From Poriferisodalis sp965198245 (GTDB lineage: Bacteria; Actinomycetota; Acidimicrobiia; Acidimicrobiales; Poriferisodalaceae): a DNA stretch of 64,000 nucleotides. Each line of letters starts with the position of its first letter. The first letter of the stretch is position 1. Below the pieces are notes generated by a model. The model was not told where the DNA came from. It was given only the letters and a program-made list of their open reading frames with translations, and did no database searches. This document shows, in pieces, positions 35,449 through 44,187 of the stretch. The position numbers and the translations under genes were made by a program. The stretch lies in assembly GCF_965198245.1 (NCBI RefSeq), contig NZ_OZ240249.1, forward strand, positions 2,666,001 through 2,730,000, written 5' to 3'.

Positions 35449-36855
35449 ATGGCGAGCACGGGACAGGAATTGGCGTTCGCCTCGATGGAGTCCCTGTCGG
35501 AGCGGATCCGGCAGCGGCAGGTGTCACCCGTCGAGGTGACAGAACTCATGCTCACCCGCATCGAGGAGCTGAACCCGATCATCCACGCCTACTACACGGT
35601 CTTCGACGAGCAGGTCATGGACGACGCGAAGCGGGCCGAGCAGGAGATCGCCCGAGGCGACTACCGCGGTCCCCTCCACGGGATACCGATGGGTATCAAG
35701 GACATCTACGAGATGGGGCGCACGACCTGGGGCTCCCAGCCCCTGCAGGACTATGTGGCCGAGGAGGACTGTGTCGCCGTCAAGAAGCTCAAGGACGCGG
35801 GCGCCCTGATCCTGGGCAAGACGGCGACCTATGAGTTCGCCTATGGCGTCCAGAGCCTGGAATCGCCTGTCGAGCCGGTGCGCAGTGCGTGGGATCTGTC
35901 CCTGGAGGCGGGCGGCTCGAGCAGTGGCTCGGCTGGAGCGGTCGCTGCGGGCATGGCCTACTCGGCGATGGGCTCGTGCACGGGCGGCTCGATCCGTTGG
36001 CCGGCCCAGTGTCTGCTGCACGTCGGGCTCAAGGCCACCTATGGCCGGGTGAGCAGGAGGGGGATACTCCCGCTCGCGTGGAGCCTCGACCACCCGGGGC
36101 CCCTAGCGAGGACGGTGAAGGACTCGGCGCTCGTGCTCCAGGGGCTGGCCGGCTACGACGAGCTCGACCCGGGCTCGGCGAACGCCCCGGTACCCGATTT
36201 CACGGCGAAGCTCGGACGGGACATCGGTGGCATGCGCATCGGCCTGCTGACCGACCTCTACGAGGCGACGTGTGATCCGAAGGTGCTCGAGGTCTACGAG
36301 CAGGCGGTCGACAGATACCGCAGCCTCGGCGCAGAGATCGTCAGGGTGTCGAGCATCGGTCTCGCCGAGCTCGAAGCCATCCAGTGGCCGACGCTGTGGG
36401 CCGACGCAGCCGCGATCCACCTTCGCAATGTGCGCAACCGTGGACACGAGTTCAATCCGAACACCCGCCAGTTTCTCCAGTGGGGGATGCTGGTCAGCAG
36501 CACGTACTACCTGCTGGCGTCACGGTGCCGAGCCCAGGTCCGCGACGATCTCTGCGCCGCTCTCACCAGCCAGTGTGACGTTCTCATGTTGCCGACGGCC
36601 GGCTTCCAGGGGCCCGGGCCGGTGCCCGAGGAGTCGCCCGGACTGAACTTCATCGGCTCGGCGTTCGAGATCTATACGCCCATCTTCAACTTCACCGGGC
36701 TCCCGGCTATCCAGGTTCCCTGTGGCTTCGACGCCGATGGCTTCCCCACCGGGTTCCAGATCGCCGCCAAGCCCTTCGACGAGGTGACGATGTTCCAGGT
36801 GGCACGGGCCTACGAGCAATCCGAGAAGTGGTACACGATGCACCCCGACATCTGA
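35449..36855 (+). CDS. Amidase signature family hydrolase (AtzE/GatA-like)
   Basis: 468 residues from ATG 35449. Catalytic Lys84 in GIKDIY, cis-Ser157 in AGGSSSGS and nucleophile Ser181 in TGGSIRWP, with the usual 24-residue spacing of the two serines. N-terminal SLSERIRQRQVSPVEVTELML is typical of GatA/AtzE-type amidases. It is closely linked to the 70-residue gene upstream, suggesting a two-subunit amidase acting on biuret-, urea- or amide-type bonds. Confidence 0.92.
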   Translation: MASTGQELAFASMESLSERIRQRQVSPVEVTELMLTRIEELNPIIHAYYTVFDEQVMDDAKRAEQEIARGDYRGPLHGIPMGIKDIYEMGRTTWGSQPLQDYVAEEDCVAVKKLKDAGALILGKTATYEFAYGVQSLESPVEPVRSAWDLSLEAGGSSSGSAGAVAAGMAYSAMGSCTGGSIRWPAQCLLHVGLKATYGRVSRRGILPLAWSLDHPGPLARTVKDSALVLQGLAGYDELDPGSANAPVPDFTAKLGRDIGGMRIGLLTDLYEATCDPKVLEVYEQAVDRYRSLGAEIVRVSSIGLAELEAIQWPTLWADAAAIHLRNVRNRGHEFNPNTRQFLQWGMLVSSTYYLLASRCRAQVRDDLCAALTSQCDVLMLPTAGFQGPGPVPEESPGLNFIGSAFEIYTPIFNFTGLPAIQVPCGFDADGFPTGFQIAAKPFDEVTMFQVARAYEQSEKWYTMHPDI

Positions 36856-36872
36856 GCCGGTCAGGCCGACGA

Positions 36873-37700
36873 TCAGCTCGCGGGCGCCATGCCACCATCG
36901 ATGGTGTAGCTCTGCCCAGTGATCCACCGGCCCTGATCGCTGCACAGATAGACAACCTGGTGAGCGACGTCCTCACCCGTTCCAGCCCGCTCCATTGCGA
37001 TCCGACTGTCGATGTAGTCGGTCCATTCCTCCCGCCGGCCCCAGTCGTCGTGGCGGAACGTGTCGATCAGCCCGGGGTTGATCGCATTGGCGGTGATGCC
37101 GTGGCGACCGAGCTCCTGGGCCAGGAACGCCGTCAAGGTCTCCACCGCAGCCTTGCTGGTCGCGTAGGCGGCGCTATTCGGCGCCAGGATGCGCGGCGAG
37201 ACCGAGCAGATGTTCACGAACGAGCCCCCTTCGCTGTGCTCGATCATGTGTCGCGCGAAGTACTTCGACATCAGGAACGTGCCCGTGAGATTCACGTTCA
37301 TGACCGTGTTCCACGCAGCCAATTCGAGGTCGACGATGGGGACACGATCGGCGCCCTTGGCGGCGCCAGCGTTGTTCACGACGATGTGGACCGGCCCGAG
37401 CTCGTCGACGATCTGAGCGAGCAGCGACTGGACGGCGTCGGGATCGGCCACGTCGCTCACGACGGGCAGGGCACTGCGACCCTCGCCACGTATCTCATCG
37501 GCGACGGAGTCGATGTCGCGCCAGCCGGCCTCTTGCTCGTCCTCGGGGTAGTCGGCGGGTGCTCGTCCGGTGCCGGTGATCACGACGTCACACCCGGCGC
37601 GGGCGAGAGCGACCGCGATCGGGCGGCCGATCGACCTCATACGTCCTGCGCCGGTGACCACCGCCACTCGATCCTGGAGACCAGTCAGCTCGTAGGACAT
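36873..37700 (-). CDS. Short-chain dehydrogenase/reductase
   Basis: 275 residues. Cofactor loop VVTGAGRMRSIGRPIA (a TGxxxxxxIG variant, as in enoyl-reductase-like SDRs), NNAG, catalytic Ser in NICSVSP and YxxxK in AYATSKAA. Last gene of the eleven-gene minus-strand run starting at 49855. Starts nine bases after the aminotransferase stop. Confidence 0.9.
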   Translation of the reverse strand: MSYELTGLQDRVAVVTGAGRMRSIGRPIAVALARAGCDVVITGTGRAPADYPEDEQEAGWRDIDSVADEIRGEGRSALPVVSDVADPDAVQSLLAQIVDELGPVHIVVNNAGAAKGADRVPIVDLELAAWNTVMNVNLTGTFLMSKYFARHMIEHSEGGSFVNICSVSPRILAPNSAAYATSKAAVETLTAFLAQELGRHGITANAINPGLIDTFRHDDWGRREEWTDYIDSRIAMERAGTGEDVAHQVVYLCSDQGRWITGQSYTIDGGMAPAS

Positions 37701-37709
37701 GGGGAGCTT

Positions 37710-38738
37710 TTACACCGAACGAGACTGCTCGGCGACGAAAGCACCGAGGCGCCGGGCCATGAGCTCTGGTGTCAGAACCTCGGTCAGGGCCGCGACGCCG
37801 GCTGCCATGCTCACGGTGTTGTTGTTGTTGAACGTGCCGCCCTGGGTCAGCCCGCCACCGGCCGCCGGGTCGAAGGCAGCCATCAGCTCACGACGACCAC
37901 CGAAGGCACCGATCGTCAGACCGCCGGCGATGTACTTGCCGAGCGTCGTCATGTCGGGGGTGATGCCGAGCACCTCCTGGGCACCGCCTGGCGAGAGCCG
38001 CGACGTCATCACCTCGTCGAAGATCAGCTGAGCTCCGTAGGCATCGCACTGGGCACTCAGCTCGGCGAGGAAGTCGGGCTCGCCGGGGATACAGCCGCTG
38101 GCGCCGATCATCGGCTCGACGAGAGCGCAGCCGATGTCGTCGGGATGAGCGGCGAAGGCACGACGAACGGACTCGGTGTCGTTGTAGTCGGCGAAGACCC
38201 ACTTGTGGGGAACGTTCAGGGGCCTGCCGGTCGGCCCGAAGTACAGGACGCCACCGTGGTAGCCACCATGGAACACCAAAACGCCCGGTCGCCCCGTGGC
38301 GTGAAGCGAAGTCGCGATGGCGTAGAGGTTCGCTTCTGTCCCCGAGTTGGTGAACCGGACCTGATCGATCGACGGAAACCTCTCGCACACCAGCCTGGCG
38401 AGCTCGAGCTCGGCCGGGTGCGTGGCGCCGATCGACAGCCCGGCGTCCAGGGCCGTGATCACCGCCCGCCGGACCGCCTCGGGACGATGCCCGAGGAGGC
38501 CGGCCGTGTAGTTGCCCAGCAGATCGACATAGGTGTGACCGTCGACGTCGGTCAGCAGTCCCCCCTCGGCCGACACGACACGGAACGGGAACGGCTCGAA
38601 GTCGAGCACGGAGCGGGTGTTCCCCCCGGGCAGGAACTCGCGAGCGGCCGCTGCGAGGCGCGCGCTCTCGGGCCGACGGTCGGCGTACCGGCGACGAGCG
38701 GCCTCGACAGCCACGTCGAGATCGGTGCCCGGTGGCAT
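37710..38738 (-). CDS. Class III aminotransferase (glutamate-1-semialdehyde aminomutase-like), C-terminally short
   Basis: 342 residues from ATG 38738; family members are usually about 420-450. Substrate/PLP motifs: FTNSGTEANLYAIA, VFHGGYHGG, LIFDEVMTSRL and the PLP lysine in TTLGKYIAGGL. The sequence stops shortly after GVAALTEVLTPELMARRL, lacking the C-terminal small-domain strands. It may be truncated by joining to the SDR gene downstream. Activity uncertain. Confidence 0.85.
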   Translation of the reverse strand: MPPGTDLDVAVEAARRRYADRRPESARLAAAAREFLPGGNTRSVLDFEPFPFRVVSAEGGLLTDVDGHTYVDLLGNYTAGLLGHRPEAVRRAVITALDAGLSIGATHPAELELARLVCERFPSIDQVRFTNSGTEANLYAIATSLHATGRPGVLVFHGGYHGGVLYFGPTGRPLNVPHKWVFADYNDTESVRRAFAAHPDDIGCALVEPMIGASGCIPGEPDFLAELSAQCDAYGAQLIFDEVMTSRLSPGGAQEVLGITPDMTTLGKYIAGGLTIGAFGGRRELMAAFDPAAGGGLTQGGTFNNNNTVSMAAGVAALTEVLTPELMARRLGAFVAEQSRSV

Positions 38739-38763
38739 CGCTGCCTCCTGTCGTCTGGTTGTG

Positions 38764-39660
38764 TCAGTAGTCGACTGGCGTGATGTAGGCCGGGTCGCTG
38801 TGGGCCGCCCAGTAGAGGTCCCGTACACGGGTCGTGACCGGCCCGGGCTTCCCGTCGCCGATCGTCTCACCATCCAGCACCGTGACCGGCATGACCCCGC
38901 CGGCCGTACTGGTCACGAACAGCTCGTCGGCCGCTCTCACGTCGTCGACCGGCAGCGGTGCCACCACGGTGTCGATACCGACCGAGGAGGCGAGCTCGAT
39001 GACCGTTCGACGGGTGACACCTTCGAGGACGCCCCGATCGGGCGTATAGAGCCGCTCGCCGGCGACGGCGAAGACGTTGAAGCCGTTGCCCTCGGTCACA
39101 TTGCCGGCGGCATCGGGCAGCACGACGAGATCGCCGCCCCGGTCGAAGGCCTCGAACATCCCTTGCATGAGGTCGCCCCAGTGATGGTTCTTCACCGTCG
39201 GGTCGACGGCTTCGGGCGGGATGCGGATCGTGTTCTCGGCGATCACCAGATGCGAGCCCGTCTCCTGACGTTCGGCGGGGACGATCCAGACGTACGGGAT
39301 CGCATAGGCGTAGAACCGGTTCACGAAGGTCCGCGGATCGGCGGTACGAGAGTGGGGGATGCCCCGGGTGACCAGCATGTCGACGAACGCTTCGCGGAGA
39401 CTGGAGCGGCGCACACACTCGAAGAGGATCTCCCTCATCTCCGATCGAGTGACCGGTGGGTTCATACAGATCGTCTGCCAGCTCTTCTCGAACCGGTCGA
39501 GGTGGTCGTCGAGCCGGAAGAACGCGCCCCCCCATACGCCGACCACGTCGTAGGTGAGATCGGCGTGCTGGAAGCCGGTGTCGGCGATGGGCACCGTGGC
39601 GGCCTCATAAGGGACGAACTCGCCGTCGACCCAAGCGCACCCGGAGCTGTAGTCGGTCAT
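38764..39660 (-). CDS. Class IV aminotransferase (branched-chain/D-amino-acid type)
   Basis: 298 residues from ATG 39660 (TTG 39669 is open but less likely). Fold-type IV motifs: PLP lysine in DPTVKNHHWGD, VTEGNGFNVFAVAGERLYTP, GVLEGVTRRTVIELA and DELFVTSTAGGVMPV. Acts on an amino acid/keto acid pair. Two aminotransferases back to back suggest handling of an amino acid or omega-amino acid released by ring opening. Confidence 0.92.
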   Translation of the reverse strand: MTDYSSGCAWVDGEFVPYEAATVPIADTGFQHADLTYDVVGVWGGAFFRLDDHLDRFEKSWQTICMNPPVTRSEMREILFECVRRSSLREAFVDMLVTRGIPHSRTADPRTFVNRFYAYAIPYVWIVPAERQETGSHLVIAENTIRIPPEAVDPTVKNHHWGDLMQGMFEAFDRGGDLVVLPDAAGNVTEGNGFNVFAVAGERLYTPDRGVLEGVTRRTVIELASSVGIDTVVAPLPVDDVRAADELFVTSTAGGVMPVTVLDGETIGDGKPGPVTTRVRDLYWAAHSDPAYITPVDY

Positions 39661-39679
39661 CGGCGCCAACCCGGCCGGC

Positions 39680-40783
39680 TCAGGCGGCGGATGCGAGGGC
39701 GGGCACCTGTAACGGCGGCGCGTCCCACGACTTGAGCTCGGGCAGGACCTTGTCGGCGAAGAGACGGACGCTCCGCTCGACCTCGCTGTAGGGCATGCCG
39801 CCGTAGCTGAATCCGGGCATGAAGCCGGCTGCGTTGATCGTGTTCTTGATGAACTCGAACTTCTCGATGACCTGCTCGGGTGTCCCCCACGGCATGAGCT
39901 TCACGAAGTCGTCGGCGGCTCCCTCGGCACCATGGCGGGAGATGTTCTTCGTGATGTTCGTGTAGAACTCGTACCCCTTGACGCCGCGGTGAGGGTCATC
40001 GCCGAACTCGTAGTGCTGCATGATCGACGCGTAGTAGGCCCCCATGTACCGGTGCGCCATCTCCTCGGCCCGATCGGCCGACTCGTCGACGAAGCAGCTC
40101 CCACCCGACAGCGGCGGTGGAGCGGCGCAGCCGTTCTCCTGTTCGTAGATCTCGTTGTAGACAGCGAAGTCTTGCTCGACGATGTCCCATGGTTTCTGAG
40201 GGATGACGAGCAGGCCGACACCGAGCTTGGCCATGATCGGCATCGACTCGGGCGAGACGGCAGCCGCGTAGGTCCGCCCCCGAAACGAATGCTCGGGTCT
40301 GGGCCTGATGTCGCGTCTGGGTTGTTGGACGAACTCACCGTCGTGCTCGAGATAGCCCCGTTCGAGCCCTTCGATGATCATCTCGGCGTACTCGATGAAC
40401 CTCTCGCGACTGGTGTTCATGTCGACCCGGAAGCCGTCGTACTCGACGCGCGCGATACCGCGGCCGAGACCGAGGATCAGACGTCCACCCGAGAGATTGT
40501 CGAGCATGGTGATCTGCTCGGCGATCCGCATGGGGTCGTGCCAGGGCAACACGATGACACCCGTGCCGAGCAGGATTCTCTCCGTGCGGCCGGCGTGGTA
40601 CGTGAGGAACTGCACCGGGTCGGGGCACATGATGTAGTCGGTGAAGTGATGCTCGACCGTCCAGAGTGACTCGAAACCGAGACTCTCCAGCTCGTCGATC
40701 AACTCGAGCTCACTACCCCAGACTTCACTGTCGGGAAGGGCATCAGCCGGGTTCTGAAAGTTCGCCGAATAGCCAACGTGCAT
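39680..40783 (-). CDS. LLM class flavin-dependent oxidoreductase (luciferase-like monooxygenase)
   Basis: 367 residues. IDELESLGFESLWTVEHHF, ILLGTGVIVLPWHDPMRIAEQITMLDNLSGGRLILGLGRG, and a C-terminal PWGTPEQVIEKFEF. More like the FMN-dependent luciferase branch than the two other LLM proteins here. Likely oxygenates a pathway intermediate. Lies between the carboxyltransferase and the aminotransferases in one operon. Confidence 0.9.
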   Translation of the reverse strand: MHVGYSANFQNPADALPDSEVWGSELELIDELESLGFESLWTVEHHFTDYIMCPDPVQFLTYHAGRTERILLGTGVIVLPWHDPMRIAEQITMLDNLSGGRLILGLGRGIARVEYDGFRVDMNTSRERFIEYAEMIIEGLERGYLEHDGEFVQQPRRDIRPRPEHSFRGRTYAAAVSPESMPIMAKLGVGLLVIPQKPWDIVEQDFAVYNEIYEQENGCAAPPPLSGGSCFVDESADRAEEMAHRYMGAYYASIMQHYEFGDDPHRGVKGYEFYTNITKNISRHGAEGAADDFVKLMPWGTPEQVIEKFEFIKNTINAAGFMPGFSYGGMPYSEVERSVRLFADKVLPELKSWDAPPLQVPALASAA

Positions 40784-40826
40784 GGTGAACCTCCGACGTC
40801 ACCGACAGCCTATAGACGATCGCGAG

Positions 40827-42389
40827 TCAGCAACTCGGCCACCAGCTGAGGGGCCTGGACTCGGGTGGGGGCAGGGAACGGCTGGCCAGGCTGTTCAGGT
40901 CCTCGGCCAGGATCATGCGAGTCTCGGCCGGATCGATGATCTCGTCGACTCTCATCGTGCCGGCCGCCTCGTACGGCGACGTCGCCTCGGCCACCTCGGT
41001 CACCAACCGGGCCCGCTCGGCCTCGCGCTCGTCCTCGTCGGCGATCTGGGCCAGCTTGGTCCCGTAGGCGACGTTCACCCCGACCTCGGGGTCCATGAAG
41101 CCGATCTCCGCTCCGGGCCACGCATAGACGCCGTGGGCCGGCATCTGGGACCCGTTCATCGCCTGCCACGCCAGCCCGAACGCCTTGCGCACACACACGG
41201 TGAGGGTTGGCGTCGATGCGAGCTGCAGGGCCTGCATCATGCGCATACCCCAGTGGAGCATCCGGTCGTGCTCGACCCGGCGTCCGACCATGAAGCCGGG
41301 TACGTCGACGATGAAGATGACGGGGAGGTTGAACGCATCGCACACGGTCATCAAGCGGATGATCTTGTGACATGACTCCGGGTCGAGCACCCCGGCGTTG
41401 AACATCGGGTTGTTGGCGACCACGCCAACTGAGAAGCCGTCGATGCGGGCCAGCGCGCTCACGACGCTGCGGGCATAGCGGGGCTGGAGCTCGAAGACGG
41501 AGCCCTCGTCGCAGAGCCGGGTGACGACCCTACGCATGTCGTAGCCCCTGGTTCGCTGGGTCGGGACGAGTCCAACGAGCCCGGGGTCGGGCTCGATCTC
41601 GCCCGGAGGCTCGCCCCGCGGAGGCGGCTGGTGAGCGTTCGACGGGAGATAGCTCAGCCAGCGGCGGATCGCCGCCCACGCTTCTTCATCGGCCTCGACC
41701 CCGAGATCGATCTGGCCGGTCGTCTCGGCGTGGACGGCGACGCCGCCGACCTCCTCGAAGCTGATGATCTCGCCGGTCGCGATCTCGAACACGCGCGGGG
41801 ATGTCACGGCCAGACACGAGCCCTCGGTCATGACGACGAAGTCCGACATCGCGGACAGAAACGACGAGCCGCCGAAGGACTGTCCCACGATCGCTGTCGC
41901 CATCGGGACCTGGTGGTGGCGGGCGGCCATCGTGAAGAGGTCGCCGGGCTCGGAGATCCCCTCTGCCCCCATCGTGTCGGGAATGCGCGCCCCTCCCGTT
42001 TGGCCGAAGTGCACGATCGGAACGCCCATGGCCAGGGCTCGTTCGAAGAGGCGGTACTCCTTGCGGGTCCCCACGATCGAGCTCGAGCCCCGGAGGACGG
42101 TTATGTCGTCGCCGAAGACGGCGACCGGTCGGCCCTCGACGGTTCCGTGCCCACCGATCTTGCCGTCGCCGGGGGTTCGGTCCCTGTCCTCCAGGCGCAT
42201 CGAGCGGCTGAACGTCCCGATCTCCCGGAAGCTCCCCCCATCGAGGAACCCCTCGATATGGTCCCGGACGGTCGGCGTGCCCTCCGTCCGCATCCGCTCG
42301 ACCTTCTCGGCTCCGCCCATCTCGTCGCGGACGGTCACCGCCTTCTCCCGAAGCTCACGGACCGCTTCGTGCTGATCGGCCTCAGCCAA
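40827..42389 (-). CDS. Acyl-CoA carboxylase carboxyltransferase (beta-type) subunit
   Basis: 520 residues if started at TTG 42389, which overlaps the hyuB stop; the longer open frame upstream runs antisense to nothing recognisable and lies inside hyuB. N- and C-lobes of the crotonase-like carboxyltransferase: FGQTGGARIPD, GQSFGGSSFLSAMSDFVVM, then VVANNPMFNAGVLDPESCHKIIRLMTVCDAFNLP and VCVRKAFGLAWQAMNG. No biotin carboxylase or biotin carrier gene is in the window. Its coupling to hyuAB is unusual. Confidence 0.88.
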   Translation of the reverse strand: MAEADQHEAVRELREKAVTVRDEMGGAEKVERMRTEGTPTVRDHIEGFLDGGSFREIGTFSRSMRLEDRDRTPGDGKIGGHGTVEGRPVAVFGDDITVLRGSSSIVGTRKEYRLFERALAMGVPIVHFGQTGGARIPDTMGAEGISEPGDLFTMAARHHQVPMATAIVGQSFGGSSFLSAMSDFVVMTEGSCLAVTSPRVFEIATGEIISFEEVGGVAVHAETTGQIDLGVEADEEAWAAIRRWLSYLPSNAHQPPPRGEPPGEIEPDPGLVGLVPTQRTRGYDMRRVVTRLCDEGSVFELQPRYARSVVSALARIDGFSVGVVANNPMFNAGVLDPESCHKIIRLMTVCDAFNLPVIFIVDVPGFMVGRRVEHDRMLHWGMRMMQALQLASTPTLTVCVRKAFGLAWQAMNGSQMPAHGVYAWPGAEIGFMDPEVGVNVAYGTKLAQIADEDEREAERARLVTEVAEATSPYEAAGTMRVDEIIDPAETRMILAEDLNSLASRSLPPPESRPLSWWPSC

Positions 42390-44187
42390 GGCGACCGGCC
42401 CGGAGCTCGGAGGTCGCGGCCCGGTCGACCTCGAGTGTCTCGAAGCGATCCGGGTCGCCGGTGATGACGACGCCGTAGGCGTCGCGGGCTCGGCCGAGCG
42501 TGACGTACCGCTCACGCACGTCGGTCAGCACGAGGTCGGGATCGCGCTCGAGGGGGCTGCCGTACCCACCACCACCCGCTGACCGGGACAGGATCCTCTC
42601 GCCGGGCTGGAGGTCGACGGCCGCCACCGCCTCGGGCCGTTCGGTCACCCCACCGGCGGGACCGACGACGGCCGCCGAGCACACGGTCGGCCCGTCGCCA
42701 CCGCGGACACCCCGGGCGGGATGGACGATTCCCTCCATCTGGTAGTGAACGCGCATCTCGTCGAGGAGGGGCCCGTATTCGCAGAGGTTCCCGGGCGCGC
42801 CTCGCGTGCGACCGGCCCCTTCGGAGTCGGGTCGGATCTGCGATTGGGTGATGATGAGCGGGTACTTGGCCTCGTCCACCTCGATCGAGTCGCGATAGAG
42901 CAGACCGTTGCAGTTGATCGCGACCAGGGAGAGCCAGCCGTCGGACTCGGCCGTTGCGGGCCCTCCGGCCGTACCGTTGAACAGCTGGGCGATGTAGTCG
43001 CCTCCCTTGCGGGGGTCATAGCCGGACACGACGCCGAAGCAGGGCGGGTGCCCGTAGCACGGCTCAGCGGCTCCCCACCCCTCGACGAGCTCGGCGAAGG
43101 CGTAGAAGACCAGCGGGAAGAGCCGCTCGGAGATCGTCGTCGTCGCCATCGAGCACGATCGAGGGAATCTCGGGATCCCGACACAGCAGTTCTCGCGGAT
43201 CTTCACGTCGAAGCACCGGAACGATCCCGCGTTGAACTCGACCCGGGGGGTCCGGCTCTCTCGCTGCGAGTTCACGACGTACAGCGTCCCGGCGATGACC
43301 CCGTTCACCGCGGTCGCCTCGCTCAGGTTCAACCCGACCGGCAGGCAATCGGCATTGCCGCGCAGATCGATCGTGACCGTGCCCGTCGTGTTGTCGACGT
43401 CGATGTCGGCCATCAGTGGCAGCCCGTCGGGTAGCCCGGGGAACGGGTCGAGGTGGCTGCGCGCCTCGATGTGGCCGGCCGGCAGCTCGCGAATGGCCTC
43501 CTGGCACCTGATCTCGGAGTAGTCGAACCAGGCTTCGAGGAAGGCGACGACCTTCTCACGTCCGTACCTCGAGCAGAACTCATTCAGCGAGCGCTCGGCG
43601 ACGCGGCACGCCGCGACCTGGGCGAGATAGTCGCCGTACCAGATCTCGGGGACCCGGATCCGCCGCTGGCACATCCGGATGATGTCGGCGACGTCCTCGT
43701 AGCTCTCCTGGATCTTCACCGAGGGGAAGAGCAGGGCGCCTTCCTCGTAGACATCGCGCGCGTGGGGCATATAGGTCGTGGGGATCGAGTTGCCGATGTC
43801 GGCCTGATGGCCCTTGGCGATCGCGGTGAACATGTGCTCACCGTCGATGAAGACGGGGACGATGAGCGAGTAGTCGGCCGCGTGGGTGCCGCCGGTATAG
43901 GGGTCGTTGTGCAGGAAGGCGTCGCCCTCCTGGACAACGGGATGGGCCTCGAGCATCGCCTGGTTGAGGAGCGAAGCGCCGTACACGTGGACCGGCAGCC
44001 CCTCGCCGACAGCGATCAGGTCACCGTCCGCCGTGGCAAGCGAACACGAGAAGTCGCGGGAGATCGCCAACGTCGTCGACCGGGCCGCCCGAAGGAGGGT
44101 GTTCTCCATCTGGCGCACGATCCCCTCGAAGCGGCTCGACATCACCGCCAGCTCGACCGCATCGACCTCTGTCGCCGTCGAAGCCAT
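42382..44187 (-). CDS. hyuB: Hydantoinase B / oxoprolinase family protein
   Basis: 601 residues from ATG 44187 (GGAGGTGA precedes). Family pattern: SRFEGIVRQMENTLLRAARSTTLAISRDFSCSL, FLHNDPYTGGTHAADYSLIVPVF, GNADCLPVGLNLSEATA, and C-terminal SRSAGGGGYGSPLERDP. Together with HyuA it forms ATP-dependent enzymes of the hydantoinase, 5-oxoprolinase, caprolactamase or acetone/acetophenone-carboxylase groups. The start overlaps the hyuA stop, so they are co-translated. Confidence 0.92.
   Translation of the reverse strand: MASTATEVDAVELAVMSSRFEGIVRQMENTLLRAARSTTLAISRDFSCSLATADGDLIAVGEGLPVHVYGASLLNQAMLEAHPVVQEGDAFLHNDPYTGGTHAADYSLIVPVFIDGEHMFTAIAKGHQADIGNSIPTTYMPHARDVYEEGALLFPSVKIQESYEDVADIIRMCQRRIRVPEIWYGDYLAQVAACRVAERSLNEFCSRYGREKVVAFLEAWFDYSEIRCQEAIRELPAGHIEARSHLDPFPGLPDGLPLMADIDVDNTTGTVTIDLRGNADCLPVGLNLSEATAVNGVIAGTLYVVNSQRESRTPRVEFNAGSFRCFDVKIRENCCVGIPRFPRSCSMATTTISERLFPLVFYAFAELVEGWGAAEPCYGHPPCFGVVSGYDPRKGGDYIAQLFNGTAGGPATAESDGWLSLVAINCNGLLYRDSIEVDEAKYPLIITQSQIRPDSEGAGRTRGAPGNLCEYGPLLDEMRVHYQMEGIVHPARGVRGGDGPTVCSAAVVGPAGGVTERPEAVAAVDLQPGERILSRSAGGGGYGSPLERDPDLVLTDVRERYVTLGRARDAYGVVITGDPDRFETLEVDRAATSELRAGRLG

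Noticed and set aside
36828..38783. 651-codon plus-strand open frame
   Set aside because: It lies antisense to the SDR and aminotransferase genes, which show clear catalytic motifs. GC-rich third positions keep the opposite strand open.
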